DNA of 64,000 nt from Cymodocea nodosa (GCA_036874045.1 CM072342.1:2316501-2380500); one strand, 5' to 3'. Numbered from the stretch's first letter, positions 35,136 to 48,655 are shown. The notes: a model not told the origin generated them from the sequence alone. Program-made: numbers and translations.

Positions 35136-38100
35136 ATGTTCGGTGCCCGTCGTCTCCCGCCCCTTCCGGCGGGTAATCGGCGGCGATCTTCAGTCATCCT
35201 CCTTCCTCTCTCTCTCACCCAATCCATCTCTACCACAGGCCTACATTCCGCTCCTTCCATCCCGAGGGAGATCGGGGAGCTCCGGCCCATGAAATCCATC
35301 TCCCCGACCCAACTAAAGCCAGGTCAAGAACTTGGCGGGAGAGGCGTTGTGGCCTCCTCCAATCACTGGCCGGAACTAGGTGAACTCGTGGAGATGCTGC
35401 TGCAGAAGGGGTACGTGGACGAACCTGATGGGTTTTGTAAGAACTCGTGTCTTGGCTCCAAGGATACCAACAGAATCCGGACCGCGTGCCTCGACTTCGC
35501 AAGAGACCGGTTCGACTTGTTCAAGTAAGTAGAAATATGCGAGGGCTAAGCATTGCCTTTGTTTGACTGGGGGTGTCGAGTCGAGCTTGATTTGCAGAGC
35601 CTGAGATCTGTTTGATGCATTGCTTGAACCGAATAACAGCGTCAATGTTGGATGTTGTAATGGAATTTTTCCACTAGTCTAGATTTAAGTTGTAATTTGA
35701 CTAACAGATAGAATGAATGTGACGGATGCAAAGTGTGAACAACAATAATAACCAGTCTTGTAAAATTTGTTAGAAAAACTACCTTGCAAAAAAAAAAGTT
35801 GTTAGAAAAACTGTATGATTGGTTCGAAGTAACTCTATATAATTTGTAATTTAGTCGAGGATTGCATTCGTGTTAAAGATGGAAAATATAAGCTTGCTAT
35901 TTTTTAGTTTTATCAGCAATTTGCTTGCTAAGATTATGCCTCAGTGGCCTATGGTTAATTGCGCTTTTGCAAATGGACCAAGAACTACAAGTCGGATAAA
36001 TGGAAAGCATGATTAGGGTGATGTCCCAAGTTTTGATGCAATGAGAATTGGCGATTCTTGCATAGTTGTCTCTCATTCCATTGCTTCATTGAAGAAATTA
36101 TATGAGAAATATTATGATATTTTCTCCTGGTCCAAATGCTTTCTCCTTGCATATACTTTTTATTTTAATAGATTTCCTTATATCTTTCAATTTTAATTCA
36201 TTAAAGTGCATTTCCATGTATACAGAAGGACAATTGTATTAATTACCTTGAAAATGTAATGGTAGTGCAGATATTTAACCAAAAACGATATCAAGGTGAT
36301 TGTGGAATGTGGATGTCCTAGCTTGGATAGGAAAGTTGTCAATTCTGGGAAACGCTTAAGGGCTTACCTTGGCATTCAGGAGGCAAATGTACACATTAGA
36401 CTCATTAGTCTAGATTCATTACTAAGCTGTAATTTGTCAAAATGTAAATATTGCTTCTGAATAAAATATTAGTGTTATCATAGATGCCATACATTTTCTG
36501 ATGCATCTGGCTAGGTCTGTGGTACCTGCAATTTACGGGGAAATTGTGAAAGGGCATATGTGGAAGCTTGTGAAGTTGAGGGTGGTAGAACAGTAGATGT
36601 CATGCGCATCTTACTGGCATATGGCCTAGATATGGTAAATGGCTCTGTAGATAGCCCATTTCATCTAAACAGCAGTATCAGAGAATCTTCAAGAAAGCTC
36701 CTCAGGGACATTTTGGCATTCAGTGTTAATAAGCCTAAGTTAGATTGTCCCCAAGTGGAACCAAGAAATGTTTTGTGTGCATCACAGCAATCAGGTGGAA
36801 AAGAAATGCCTAAAAGCCATTCAAATTCTACAAGGGAAGGTGACTGGATTTGTCCAAAGTCAGTCTCTCGCTCTCTCTACCTTACTTTAGAAATTATTTT
36901 TCTTTAATGTTTTCCTTTTTCAGAAATCTAATATATTGATGATCCCATCTTGTCTACTAGATGTGACTTTTTGAACTTCAAGAAAAACATAAGATGTTTG
37001 CGATGTGATGAAATATCTCAGGAAAAGTTGAAGAAATTACAACAAGAACGAGAGCATCTTCCTCTTAAGAGGGGGGACTGGATATGCAACACGTAATGTT
37101 TAGTTCTTTTTTTTGTTTTCTACATTTTGGAAAACTGGTGGTTCTACTTTAGATTTCTTTGGCTTGCAGGTGTAACTTTTTAAACTTTGCCAAGAACACA
37201 AAATGTTTACAGTGCAATGGGAAGCCTGTTCAACGGCATCTTGGTCCAGGGGAGTGGGAGTGTCCATCGTAAGTTTTGTTCATTTACTTCACTTATTATA
37301 TTATTTATACATTCTTATTCTGCCTTGCTGTTTTAAGAATGTTTAGATCCTTATTTGCCTTATTGTATTGTAGCATTTGCACGGATGACCTTATCTCTAG
37401 TCACTTCTCTTATTATATCCACATGTTGTATTCTAACAGTAATGAAAATCAAAGTATTGGTTACATCGATCATTGATAGTTCTTTATTTATAGTGGTTAC
37501 ATTGATAGGCATGTATGAATCCTTATGTGGATGCATTCCTCTACCATTCCCTTTAAGTTGGAGTACATGCATTTATCATGTTCTCCCATAGTTAATTTTT
37601 TAATGAGGATATTTGCCAACTACTTTGAAAGGGTATAACATGTAGTTATTAGTCCTTTCATGAGAGCTTTGCCAATATAATAATAATAAACTACTCCTTA
37701 TGTAATAAAAAATTAGATTGTTGACTATGAAGAATACATTGTCCTGTCTCTTTGTGGTACCCTAATGGTTGTTTTGTAAGCATTGTCTCTTTTAGATAAC
37801 CTGATTCTGATATCATGTTAGGAAAAGAAAAATGGGCAAAAGATTGCTTTGATTATTGTTAATCCTCTATTTATTACAAGGATATGGATACTTAGGTGAT
37901 TCCATTTCTTAAAACTTTAATACACTAATAACTCTAGTTAATTCTAATATAGTGTTTGATATGCAGGTGCTACTTTGTCAACTTTCGAAGGAACACTGTT
38001 TGCTTAAGATGTGATTGGAAACGACCAAAAGCATTAGTTGCTAAAACCACTTTTGCTGATTTCCAACTTGACGCCAACAGACAAAGTACAATACTCTCTA

Positions 38101-38441
38101 AAGATAATCAACGCTATTCTCTTCAACCAGATAATCCTATGCAAAGCAAAGATAAGGGCTTTTGGAGCTCAGATGATGATGACAAGGATTCCAAAACTTT
38201 TATGAAGTTTGAAGACTTTCCCATTGCAGGTGGCAAGAAAGGTGTTTCTCAAGATCCACTTGGTAATCACAAGTGGAATGACAAGGGAAAATTCAATGAT
38301 AGATCAAAGGTTGACAAGGAGAAAATTTCAGGTGCTTCTATCAATTTTTGTCACTCTACTTTGTGTGAGACTAGTGATGATGACAATGATGGTGAAATCA
38401 GTAGTTGGTTTCATCCAAAGGTCAATAAGAATAATGGTTGA
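35136..38441 (+). CDS. Triple RanBP2-type zinc finger protein, VAR3/OZ-like, organelle-targeted
   Basis: Six exons, 35136–35524, 36271–36388, 36515–36858, 36961–37092, 37170–37268 and 37967–38441, join in frame into 518 aa; all introns GT–AG. The first ~40 residues (MFGARRLPPLPAGNRRRSSV onward) are rich in R and S and poor in acids, a plastid or mitochondrial transit peptide. Residues 171–180 carry a C-x2-C-x5-C motif (CGTCNLRGNC). Three RanBP2 fingers follow, W-x-C-x2-C-x3-N-x6-C-x2-C: 280–299 (WICPKCDFLNF…CLRC), 324–343 (WICNTCNFLNF…CLQC), 357–376 (WECPSCYFVNF…CLRC). The C-terminus is acidic with SSDDDDKD and SDDDND runs. Plant VAR3/OZ proteins with such fingers bind RNA and act in organelle RNA editing (family knowledge); whether plastid or mitochondrion cannot be told here. 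Each finger is split by a phase-2 intron at the same place. Confidence 0.92.
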
Positions 38442-40539
38442 TAAGCACCAATGAGGCTATGCTCACTTGCCCTCAAATATCATGTAAAGTATTACAAAAG
38501 CATGTAATAGAAAATAGCTCACTATAAACATAATTTAGCCTTTTAAAAATGCAATCTTGTCATTATAAGTTTCAAAGGTGAAGCTTCCCTTGATGCTTCT
38601 TTATATATATTGGGTGTATCAGGACATATTGGAGTCTTGATTATGCAGTGTTTGATCAGATCAAGAATCTGTGGAATCCAATTTGGTTTAATTTAGAACC
38701 AAGCTTGGTTTAGCATCGGTTTACAAAGCAACCTCACCTACCTGTTAAAGATCACAACATGCTTGGGCGGTTGCTTGTTTGTTTGCCAACATGTGGCTAA
38801 TTGGTTGTGTCACGTGTTCCTCTTCAATTTGTTATTTTAAACCATTGTCATTTATCATTAGACAATCTATAGAAGCTTAGATAAATGCTACGCATAACAG
38901 AATTATATTAGATATGCTCTTAACTTGATAAGTCCTGTGGAGCCACTTGTTTGATTTAAAAACATTGAAGAGCCTTTGATGGTGAGGTACTAAGATCAAC
39001 GAGGGAAGAAAGTGCGATTCTTAAAAATAAAAAGCCTTTGCTTCTAAATAGTTACAAAAACTAAGGTTGTTAGGACCTTGAATTAATGTTGAGAAAAAAC
39101 CCAAGACAAGGAGAGATGACCTGCCAATTCTACCTTCACCGCAGCTAATAATAAAACAACAAGATTATCCTTCTCAAACCATAAATGACTCAAAGGAGAG
39201 AAATGTGTCCTATGAATGAAATGTAAGGATGTTTTTGCTGATTTTATCTAGTTCATTTTAATTAACAAATGAAGAAAGGTCAAAATGACTTTACTTATAG
39301 CCCCTAAGCATGGCAATAAAAAGAAAATCATCCATTGTATCGAAAAGCTATATAAGCAAATAATCTTCTAATATAAGGATGATATATATCATGAATGCCA
39401 AGTAAGTCAGGCAAATCAATGATGAAAAATAATGTGTAATAATTGCTGGGAAATTAGAGGCTAAAAATTGATATGCTGTTTTAGTAAGAGTTTGCATTTT
39501 AATGTTTTGATTCTAGACACCTAATGGATGATTTATGAAGAAAAAAATTCATGTTTGTTTACCTTCTAAATACTTATATTTATTATATTATTGTCTCACT
39601 AAAGAACAAAGCAGAACTAATTGGAACTTGATGTACCTAGATGATTTCATCTGGATTCCGTATCACACATCCATATATAACTTCATCTACAATTGATTAT
39701 ATATACCGACATTTGTGATTGTTGAGCCATCTAGTTAGGTTTGATCCTATATATGTCAAAAAATAGATTGCAAGAGATGCTTTGGTATCTATAGTTATTG
39801 TGTTGATAATGTGACAATGCATTCATTGTTAATTTTATATATGGCTAAGAAGCTAGGGAATTATTAGAAGCGTATCTTATAATTTATGTATGATATTAAG
39901 AATTATATTTTGATGATGTATGTAAAATGTAAATTAATCATAATTAATTAATTAAGTTATTTAAGAAGTAATTTTAAAACATCATTCTATACAAAAATAT
40001 AAGAAGTTATTATTTGAATGTTGTATATTTCTATATTGGATCACAAAATTTGTTAAGTTAAAGAACATATCGTTTAGTTGTACTATATTGATACAACTTG
40101 TTATTGAGTTAGTTTAACATGATTTTATAATATTTAACATGATATGTTTTAATTTGCATACTTATGTATCATGTGTTGTGCATGTAAGTAACTTGTTGAG
40201 TTAGAAAAGTTACTTTAGAGTTTATGTTTAAGTTGTATTCTATAACTTGTTGAGTAAATATAATATATGTGTTGAATTTCACTTTATAAATGTTATCGAG
40301 TATCATTTAAGTTACATATGTTTAACTTATTAAATTAGCATAACCATATGTGTTGAGTTGTATATTTGAATATTAAGATAATGTGTTAGATTAGTATTAT
40401 AAAATTTAAAAAGTTATTTTAGTGAATGATAAATTGTTATTATAAAAATATTTAATCTATGTCATGTGTATGTTATATGTTAAACTCATTAAGTTAGTCG
40501 TGTTAAGTTACATATTCTATTTTGTGATGTGTTAAGTTA

Positions 40540-41280
40540 ATATTAATGTAACGAGATGTTTTTGCATGAAAAATTTAGTTGAGAAATTTCATTTTTGTAG
40601 AGAATTTTTCAATGATCTAAGATGTTGATCTAGAGTGATGAGTTATGGAGAAACATGGTGTTTCTTATGGAAGGCTGAGATCTTCTAAAAAGTATTGAAT
40701 TATTATTGGAAGATCAAGATCAATTGAGATGGATGTAGATCAAGATATGATGAGTGAATGTTGATCAAGTAGTAGATGGATGTAGAGTGTGCATATGACA
40801 TACTAATTATTTAATGGACATGTTTTTACGTTGATCAACATAGTTACTGAAAAACAAAAAAGTCACTCGTACAACCTCTCAAGCATTGATCAAGCCTCTT
40901 TAGATCTCTCAACCTCAATGAAGATAATTAATTTAAGAAGTTCAATCACTAAAGATTGTTGTAGAGAAGATAGAAGAGAAATTTGTGATATAAAATTCAA
41001 AGGGTTGAAGAGAAGAGTTTCACAAACAGAGAAAGAATTTAATTCCGCTTACTCGTTTTTCCTGTTTGACATGAAATTGTGAATTATGTAAGTGTTGTTT
41101 CATTGTTAAATTTATAACACTTAGAACTCAAGAGGTTTTTGAATTATAAACCTTAGTTGAAACTTTGTAAATTGATTTACGTCTGTAAATCGTTACTAAT
41201 AGTTTTGAAATAGAATTTTAATTGTGATTATTGTTAAAAAATACAATTCACTCGTCTCTTACAACGTAACATTCGATTCA
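40540..41280 (+). mobile_element. Possible solo LTR (Ty1/copia-like)
   Basis: The composition and the 3' end resemble plant copia LTRs: recurring 'gatcaag/ttgatc' motifs at 40620–40760, a transcribed-looking body, and a terminal part with 'aaaatacaattcactcgtctc' followed by 'acaacgtaaca'. No internal retrotransposon domain, second LTR or target duplication was found, and both ends are approximate. Confidence 0.3.
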
Positions 41281-42374
41281 TTTCACGTGACTATATTTTA
41301 TATATAGATCTATGCATTGCAAGCTATTCAAAGCTTTGATCCATTAAAAGTAATCTTTAATGTTATCTAGTTAGGCCTGATATATGACTTCCACAAATAT
41401 AATCTGCAGAGATCATTATGCATATTTCCATTTATATGATGGGTTGAAATAAGAAATAAGAATAAGCAAGCAAGTAGCTAGGGTAAAATATTCTCATTAC
41501 GGGATGGAACCTGACACAATTAAGAGAGAACAAGTACTGGGAGAAATTAAGACGGTCCTCCCTCTCTCTCACGCAAGAGCACGGGTGAAGGCCTGAAAGA
41601 TTTGATCTCAAACATCCCAGTGCTACGTTTCTTCACCACACCAGCATTGAACATTGATTAGTCCAGTACACTGCTTGATAAATTTTTGATGATGTGACAT
41701 CACACACACACACACACACACACACGAGATCTTATAGAATAAATAAAATGTTGTGCTTTCTAGCTATCGTCAAATTAATAAAGGCATCTATCGATCGCTT
41801 ACAACAGAGCTCGATCTTGCTCTCCCTTTCCTTTCAGAATTAATTGGTTGTTGATGGATCTGCCTTTCCCACTGGGGGGAGAAACCACAAAGTGGTCGTG
41901 GTCATTGAAGATATCATCATACTCCTGCATGCTTTTTGTCTTGTGGTCATGCCGTTCCCTAATATCTTTCAAGTCGTGTCATTTTCCACACTGAATAATC
42001 ACAGCTCGTGGGCGCCTCAAGCATCTTCAGGAAAGGAGAACAGTCCATTGTTGGTTGCTTTTGACGATTCTCTTCCGTCGGCATCCACCCACCGATGCGC
42101 CCACTGTACGTTTCTGTTGGTCTCGGTACGTGCTTTGGTTCTCTTCTTCATTTTGGATAAACAAAACACCAAGGATGATTGATTAGGGTGTAAACATATA
42201 ATGCACCAAGGACCCATGATTTCCCACATACTAATTAATCTGGCCAAGGATGACTGGAGCTACGAAGAGTTAAGACTACGTACTTAGGATCGATGCGGTA
42301 TTTGTCTGTTTTTTTACGATGATGATAACAATGTTTTTAACTTGATATTTCCTTTTTTCTTTTGCATATATGGT

Positions 42375-42613
42375 GTGATCAAACCGAGACCGTATATTAT
42401 AATGATTTCATTCTATCACTAGTTAATTTTGAGATGAATTGTTAATATGATATAAAAAAAACTCATATATATTCATTCGTCTGTAAGTCACTTGTAAGAT
42501 TAAAAAAAAAAAAACCGTGGGCCGAGTTTTACATGGATATCAACGTGATCAAACCTAGACTCTATATTAATTACGATGATCTTGTTTTCTCACTTCGAAT
42601 TGATTTTAGAATA
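42375..42613. repeat. Diverged direct repeat beginning gtgatcaaac
   Basis: Two diverged copies of about 67 bases start at 42375 and 42545. They share 'gtgatcaaac', a 'tatatta' block, 'tcac' and an 'aattgattttaga/aattttgagatga' end. Origin unknown. Confidence 0.4.
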
Positions 42614-44002
42614 AGGTTTCAGCAACAGTAGATCGAGTAGAAAACGATACGGCCGTCATGATCTGGCATATATTGTTGATTCAGTATTTGTCTCTTGTGG
42701 ATAAAGAGATCGATCGACCTTAGCTAAGTTTAATGAACAAGATCGAGGAACAACACGCTACCGAAAGGCATCGCTCAGATCATGATCCCGATAAAGAAAC
42801 AACACAACTTTGATGCCATGGTCGTCGATTTCACGGTAAGCACCACAAACTGACCGAAGGGGAATTTGTGATGGCAACCCAGAAAATTAACCATATGCGT
42901 CTCATCCTATTCAAATTCCTCGCTGCAGTGAGGAAGCAACCCAACCCAAGGAATGGTATAGCTGCAGGTATGGGAATTGTTGTCGTACGAAGCTTTCATC
43001 CGCAGTGAATGGAAGGTCTCATGTATAAATTAAATCTCTGAGAGTTACTTGATTAGCAGTTGATGGGCGGGCGACTTGTCTGTTAAGTAACAAAGTGTTA
43101 ATCTTTACTTTGGCCTTCGTGAGGTTAAGCTGGATTGATTGATTGACTGACTGATATTCTTTTAATTTTATATATGATACCGGCAACCCTTAATTTGATC
43201 TATACCCACCAAGTAAAAGACAGGCACAAGAAGCCAATGAAATTAATCATCAATAATCTGCTTTCATCCTCCCGTGTATATCAGTTTCTGGTAGCTAGAA
43301 CAGCAACAAATATTGCCCAATTGCCACATTTATGAAGACGGGACCAAGGAGGAGGGCCATACTGGTCCCCCCTTTCTCGCTTCAATTGATCTTTCACTGC
43401 GTCATTAATTGTATATAGGATATGGAATCAAAAATACAATAACCATATCTGTCATGGATCAATTCAAGCGGATCCTCCCTTAAGTAATTTTCTGGTGGAG
43501 ATCGAAAAGAGAAATGAATTAAAAGAGATTTTTAATTTACAAACACACACACACACACACAAATGTGTCCATATATATATATATATATGACAGATGCCAC
43601 ACGCCAATGGACAACCACTCTTCCAGCCTTAAAAAAGTCCCAATCATGGTCACAAGATTGAAGAAACAAGACAATGGTGGGTGGGCTTTGCCCCACAGCA
43701 AGCACTACAATCATGTTCCATTTTCACTGTTCTAATTCCTCGAGTCACCATATATCCCCTTACATGTTGTAAGTAGTAGTAATCTTTATTTACAACAAAT
43801 TTCTGCGAAGAGAAAGAGAGAGAGAAAGAGAGCGCTCTGCAAAACAATTTCCTCTTTTACTACATGTCTATGTTACCTTTATATGGTTGGTGATCATGGA
43901 GGCTGCTGCTGTTGCTGATAAGATGATGAGATCGTAAAATTGGAGATTCCTTTTTCTTTTCTTTTTTTCCTTTTTTTTGTGTTTTCGTTGCGTCATGGAT
44001 TC

Positions 44003-46632
44003 CTAGCCGTTGAAGTCCCTGAGTGAGAATTGGCTGTTATCCGGCAGATTGCCGGCGTGCCGGAGTCCGAGAGTGAGAGAAACGTCCCCGGAGGTTCCGA
44101 ACATGATCTGGGTGACCGGTGGGACGAGACCGGAGGCGTAATCCGCAACCACGGCTTCATCTACCGAACCGATTCGTGTGTCCGTCCCGGCGAGGACCGA
44201 GAAGCCACCACCACCCCCAGCTTGCTCTGCCGGAAGGTTGGCCGTGGGGAACCGCTGCTGCTGTGCATGTTGGTTCTGCTGCTGGTTTCTTGGGGTTGTT
44301 GACGACGACGGTGCGTAGGACGCGTCCTTGTCTTCTGCTTTGGTTTCCGTTCTCTGGAATTGTGGGATGGGCGTTTGTGATGTATGGCCCGACCCTTCCC
44401 AGTGGTCTCTCCCCTCCTCTTCCTTGGATTCTTGCTGATACATCTCCTCCACCATGGGCTTCCACAGCCTCACTCTTGCATTGATGAACCAGTTTGTCAC
44501 CTGCAAGGTTGCATGCATGCAATGGTAAAAGATAATCTCCTCTTTTTCTTCCAAGAACTCATGACCATTAACATTTTCAAGAAGCTTGGAGCTTCAATAT
44601 TTAAATGATGATGATTATTATATATAATGGGTTTTTTCTTTGTCATGCATGTGTAATTTATTAGTACTGTGTTATGGGTTAACCCTAGAATCTGTGAATT
44701 GACCTCTTGCTAAAAAAACTTATACCTTTATGTTGGTTTACCATGAACCGCCAGAGTAGATCTGAAACAGTTGGTATTCGGTACATTATTGAAATGAAGA
44801 TGATGTGAGCCGCGCCTGGCCTGTTTGTGGTCCTGGCGCGCGGCATTTACCACCGACACTCTACAATCTACACATACTTGTTAATTTTGCAAGTACATTT
44901 TGCTGTCACAATTGACTGATTGATTGATTGATTGATTCCTCGTGTTGGGCTGTTCCTCCTCCCATCAACAGAGAGAAGCAAACGAAACACGATAACAAAT
45001 TGAAGCAGTAACTTAGTTTGCCTTATCTGATCACTTCTCTTGGATGGTTTTGAAATAATGTTGACAAAATCAGACCATATATACACGCACACAGCAAATA
45101 AAGATATTCTTACCTGATTCCTTGATAGACCAGTCTGTCTAGCCAGCAGATGTTTATCTGCGTCGTTGGGATACCTGAAAAAATGGAGAAGGGTAAGATT
45201 AATCTGACATCCAACAAATAATCCATCCGCCGGCCTGAAGACCCACAAGAATACTGTTCATGTGCAAGTAGGGACTGCATTCAACTGTAAAAGGGTACAA
45301 AAAGCAAAAGAACATGCTCACTGCATCAGTGAAAAAGAAGGCCGAGGGCAGCAACACCTCTTCTTGAAAATAAAGATTCTCGAATTTAAATTCAATTCAA
45401 AACGTAGAGAAAAACAACAGCAGTCGAGAAGCTTTTCTTCGTCGGTCTTCTGTTCAGGGACTGTGCCATTGATTTGATTCGATCATCGCCCTCCGGTTGG
45501 GTCCGTGAAAAATCGCAGCAGAATCGTTCACATGCATATATATATATATATATATGTGTATATGTATGTGACCGGAATCGTTGATTTACATGCATGTGTT
45601 GTCCTTCGATTTCCATTTCACGTACCCCAAAAAATATATATATATCATATCATATCATTCAGGACGTGGAGATTTTGCGACGCGTTCCGGTGCTACGCGT
45701 CACGTCACAAAACGACGTATCGTGACCACATGATGCGACCAACCATCAGATTTCAACCGTTGGTTAAATAAACACCTATTCAAAGTTCAAAATTAAACTG
45801 TATTTATTCGATGTTATGAAATCTAAGTATCCAACATCATAAGATGGATTCTTATAACCAAATTTGCTGCAGGCGTTAGCATTTTTTCCCTTTTAAGAAT
45901 AATAAAGCATGGTAAAATACTACGAAAAGCACGTAATTATAGGAAAAAAGTAGTTGGAAATGGGTGTGCTGTGGCATATAAATGGGTAGGTACCGGCGTA
46001 CTGGTACGCAAGGAAATTCAAATTTACCATGGGGATACGAAAAACATGGATGCTTTGATTATGAAATAAACTATCAGACTTATTAGAAGGAAGAACCGAA
46101 TGAATGAATATTGCAGGAGAGGAAGTGGGTGGCATGTCGAGTATTAAAAGTTAGGGAAGAGAAAAAATGGGGGCTTACGGGTGGAGGAAGTGTTCGAAGA
46201 GCCAGGCCCTGAGGATGTTCACGGAACGTTCGGGCAAACCGCGTTGAGGCCTCCACGCTTCCTGCTCCATCATGCCCATCTGGTGGAAGGCCCTTTGCTG
46301 CCGGAGGCTCTGGTCCAGAAGCCGGAGCCTGGGGGTCTCCCCCTTGGTGATGCCTATGCCCCCCGCCCCGTCCTTGTCGCCGAGGAGTTCGCAAGTCTGC
46401 CTCAGCTGCGAAGCGATCGCGTCCTTGAGGCAACGAAAGTGCCGGGACATGGCCTTCTGGGCTAGAGAGGTGTAGGGCGTCGCCGCCCCGTAGCCCATCA
46501 CCGAATCGAACGAGTTCACCACCACTTGCATCTGGTCGCAGTAGTGGTTGTATCTTCTATCCACCTGTGGATGCATGGTTTGTGCTTCAATTAATTTCAG
46601 AGATAACCCAGTTCCACCATACCTTATCAACA

Positions 46633-46673
<41 letters not shown>

Positions 46674-48635
46674 GGAGGGGAGAGAGACTTTAAGACTTGG
46701 CCAAGCGAACAACATCTCTATATATATGGGATGGAATAAGAGAGAAAGACTTTAAGAATTGTCCATGACTAGTAGCTAGAGGGGAGAAACCTCGAATAAG
46801 CAGAATCCAATTAAATCGGTGGTGAAGAAATAGTATCACGGACCTGCATGTGGACGGACAATGATCTATATACACTATGCAATGCTGCCATGAAATTATT
46901 ACAGCCTCTGGTAAGTGGGTACATGGAAGCGATCGGCCTTTGCACATACCCGAACCTAGCAAAACTCACCCTATGATCAATCATGGATGACAGATTACAC
47001 AAGTTCGAAATTGCTAGCTCATGATAGATCCTGATTGATGCCCCCCACCTCCAGCAGCGAAAACAAGCAAAAGTGGTGCTTTTTTTTCGGATTTTTACAG
47101 TTGTGGAATGACTCTGCAAAAGAGCATGTGTGTGTGTCCTACTACCAACGCATGCATGTCTGCCATGGAATGTGCTGACACATACAGATGTAGCTTTTGG
47201 GATCCCCATACCCTTGCAACAACCCCTAGCTAATTAACACCTTCCTTCTCATGCCTTTTCTTTCTTGTATGGTAGAACTAAACAGGAGGAAGGAAGATGA
47301 CACCCTTCACCCTTATGTTAGCTAGCTAGGGAACTCCACCGGTTACACCCAAGCGGGCTAGCTAGGGTTCCACCAAGTGTGCACTTGAAGAAAAGAGAGT
47401 GAAGAAATAGTAGCAGCAGCAGCAGCTAGCAGCGGTAGTATATAAATAAAGTAGGAGGAGGAGGAGGAGGACGAGGAGGATGGTATGCTAGTTTGTATAC
47501 GTGCCTCATCAAGCATGGAGAGTAGCTTGGTTTTCCTCCTCTGGTGCTCGAACTTATCAGCAGGTGACAATATTGAAGGCGGTGGGTGTGGAGAAACATC
47601 CTTGGAGGCAGCAGCGGACGAAGAGGCACCACCTGCATGACTAGCGCTAGGGTTAGGGTTCGACGCAGACGCTGCTCTACCTGCTGCGCCCCTGCCAGCC
47701 TTGACGTGGCCTCTTCCTACGCTGCAGAACTCCTCCAGCAGTTCCTGCGCTGCCCTGGAATACTTGGAATGTCTCAACACATTCACCACCGCCATGGGCC
47801 CACCGTATCCTACGTGTACTTGCTGACCTTGCAGTTGACCCTGCTGCTGCTGCAGCATTGCCTGTTGCAGCTGCTGCTGGTGGCCGCTGGTGGAGGTCGT
47901 GGTGGGGTTGCTGCCGTAGTACAGCATTTCTTCTCTCACCCGTAGTTCCTCTTGGGCTTTGTTGGTCATCTCGAATTGCTGCAGAGTGGAGCTGAGGGAT
48001 AGGGACAGCCCCTGGCTTTCCATCACCTCGCCTTCGTTCATCATGAAATGTTGCTGAGGTGGGGCTGGTGTCTGGAAGTCTTGGTTCGCCGGGGGTGGTG
48101 ATGAAGCTCGTTGCTGTTGCTGCTGCTGCTGCGGCGGCGGCGGTGGGTTGAAGCTCATCAGGAACATCTCGGTCGCTTGCCGGTGTCCAACGCCGTACCA
48201 GTCCACACCGGCCGCCGGTGGACGGTGGAGCCGGTACCCTCCTGGCATCTGACTTACGAGGAGTTCGGTGGCAGACGGTGCTCCTTGGTTTGCAAAGCTG
48301 AGCATGTCGGACAACATGTTGGTCGCCCCGGGAGGTTCGTACATGGCGGCCGCCGCCGCAGCCGTGGCTTCTTCCCCGCCTTCCATCGCCACGAGAGATG
48401 CGGGCGACGCGTCAGTGTAGCCTGGGACCCTCATTCTTTCCCTCCGGAGCTGGTTCTCCTGTTGCTGCCGATCGGATCTGTCGAACGCATCGGAGAACCC
48501 AAAGATGCCTTGGTGGAATCCCTGGGACATGGAATTCGCTGCCTTCTGCTGGTGGTGGCTATGGTGGCTGTAGTTGGTGTGAGGAGAGAGTAGAAAGGAG
48601 TGCTGGGAAGGAGGAGGGGGTGGCGCTATTCCCAT
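44003..48635 (-). CDS. BEL1-like homeodomain (TALE) transcription factor
   Basis: Four coding exons on the minus strand, 48635–47505, 46564–46179, 45174–45114 and 44500–44003, join in frame into 691 aa. The SKY box is at 286–306 ([20 protein letters not shown]), the BELL domain spans about 354–430 ([19 protein letters not shown] | [16 protein letters not shown]), and the TALE homeodomain about 481–543 with helix 3 [20 protein letters not shown]-type motifs occur as GLSLSLSS upstream of the SKY box and VSLTLGL at 666–672. The 61-nt third exon inside the homeodomain is the classical BELL gene arrangement. The N-terminus has poly-Q, poly-P and poly-A runs. These factors partner KNOX proteins through SKY/BELL and control meristem and organ patterning (family knowledge). 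The first coding intron appears to use a GC donor (GATGAG|gcacgt). Exact subclade not resolved. Confidence 0.93.
46637..46671. repeat. (GA)n microsatellite in BEL1-like intron 1
   Basis: Seventeen GA units; on the transcribed strand a (TC)n pyrimidine tract 73–107 bases upstream of the exon 2 acceptor. Confidence 0.95.
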
Positions 48636-48655
48636 GCCGACAGCTTCTGCTTCAT
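48626..48655 (-). promoter_or_regulatory. Upstream ORF overlapping the BEL1-like start codon
   Basis: An ATG at 48655, 20 bases upstream of the main ATG and in another frame, opens a 9-codon ORF (MKQKLSAWE) whose TAG ends at 48626, inside the main coding sequence. If it is in the mature leader it would compete for initiation. Seen in the sequence; function inferred. Confidence 0.6.

Larger units (their letters stand above)
38442..44002. other. Intergenic region between RanBP2-finger and BEL1-like genes
   Basis: 38.44–41.3 kb is AT-rich and ends with a possible solo LTR. 41.4–43.5 kb is more balanced but contains only short unrecognised frames (for example 41844–42182 plus). 43.6–44.0 kb is likely 3' UTR of the BEL1-like gene. 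Microsatellites: (CA)n at 41701–41725, (AC)n at 43543–43561, (AT)n at 43571–43588. Confidence 0.5.

Noticed and set aside
41844-42182. 112-aa plus-strand open frame
   Set aside because: Low similarity to anything known and does not begin with a supported gene structure.
44030-44484. Plus-strand frames opposite the BEL1-like last exon
   Set aside because: Antisense shadows of the coding exon.
47586-48593. Long plus-strand frames opposite the BEL1-like first exon
   Set aside because: Antisense shadows of a GC-rich exon with poly-Q and poly-A codons.
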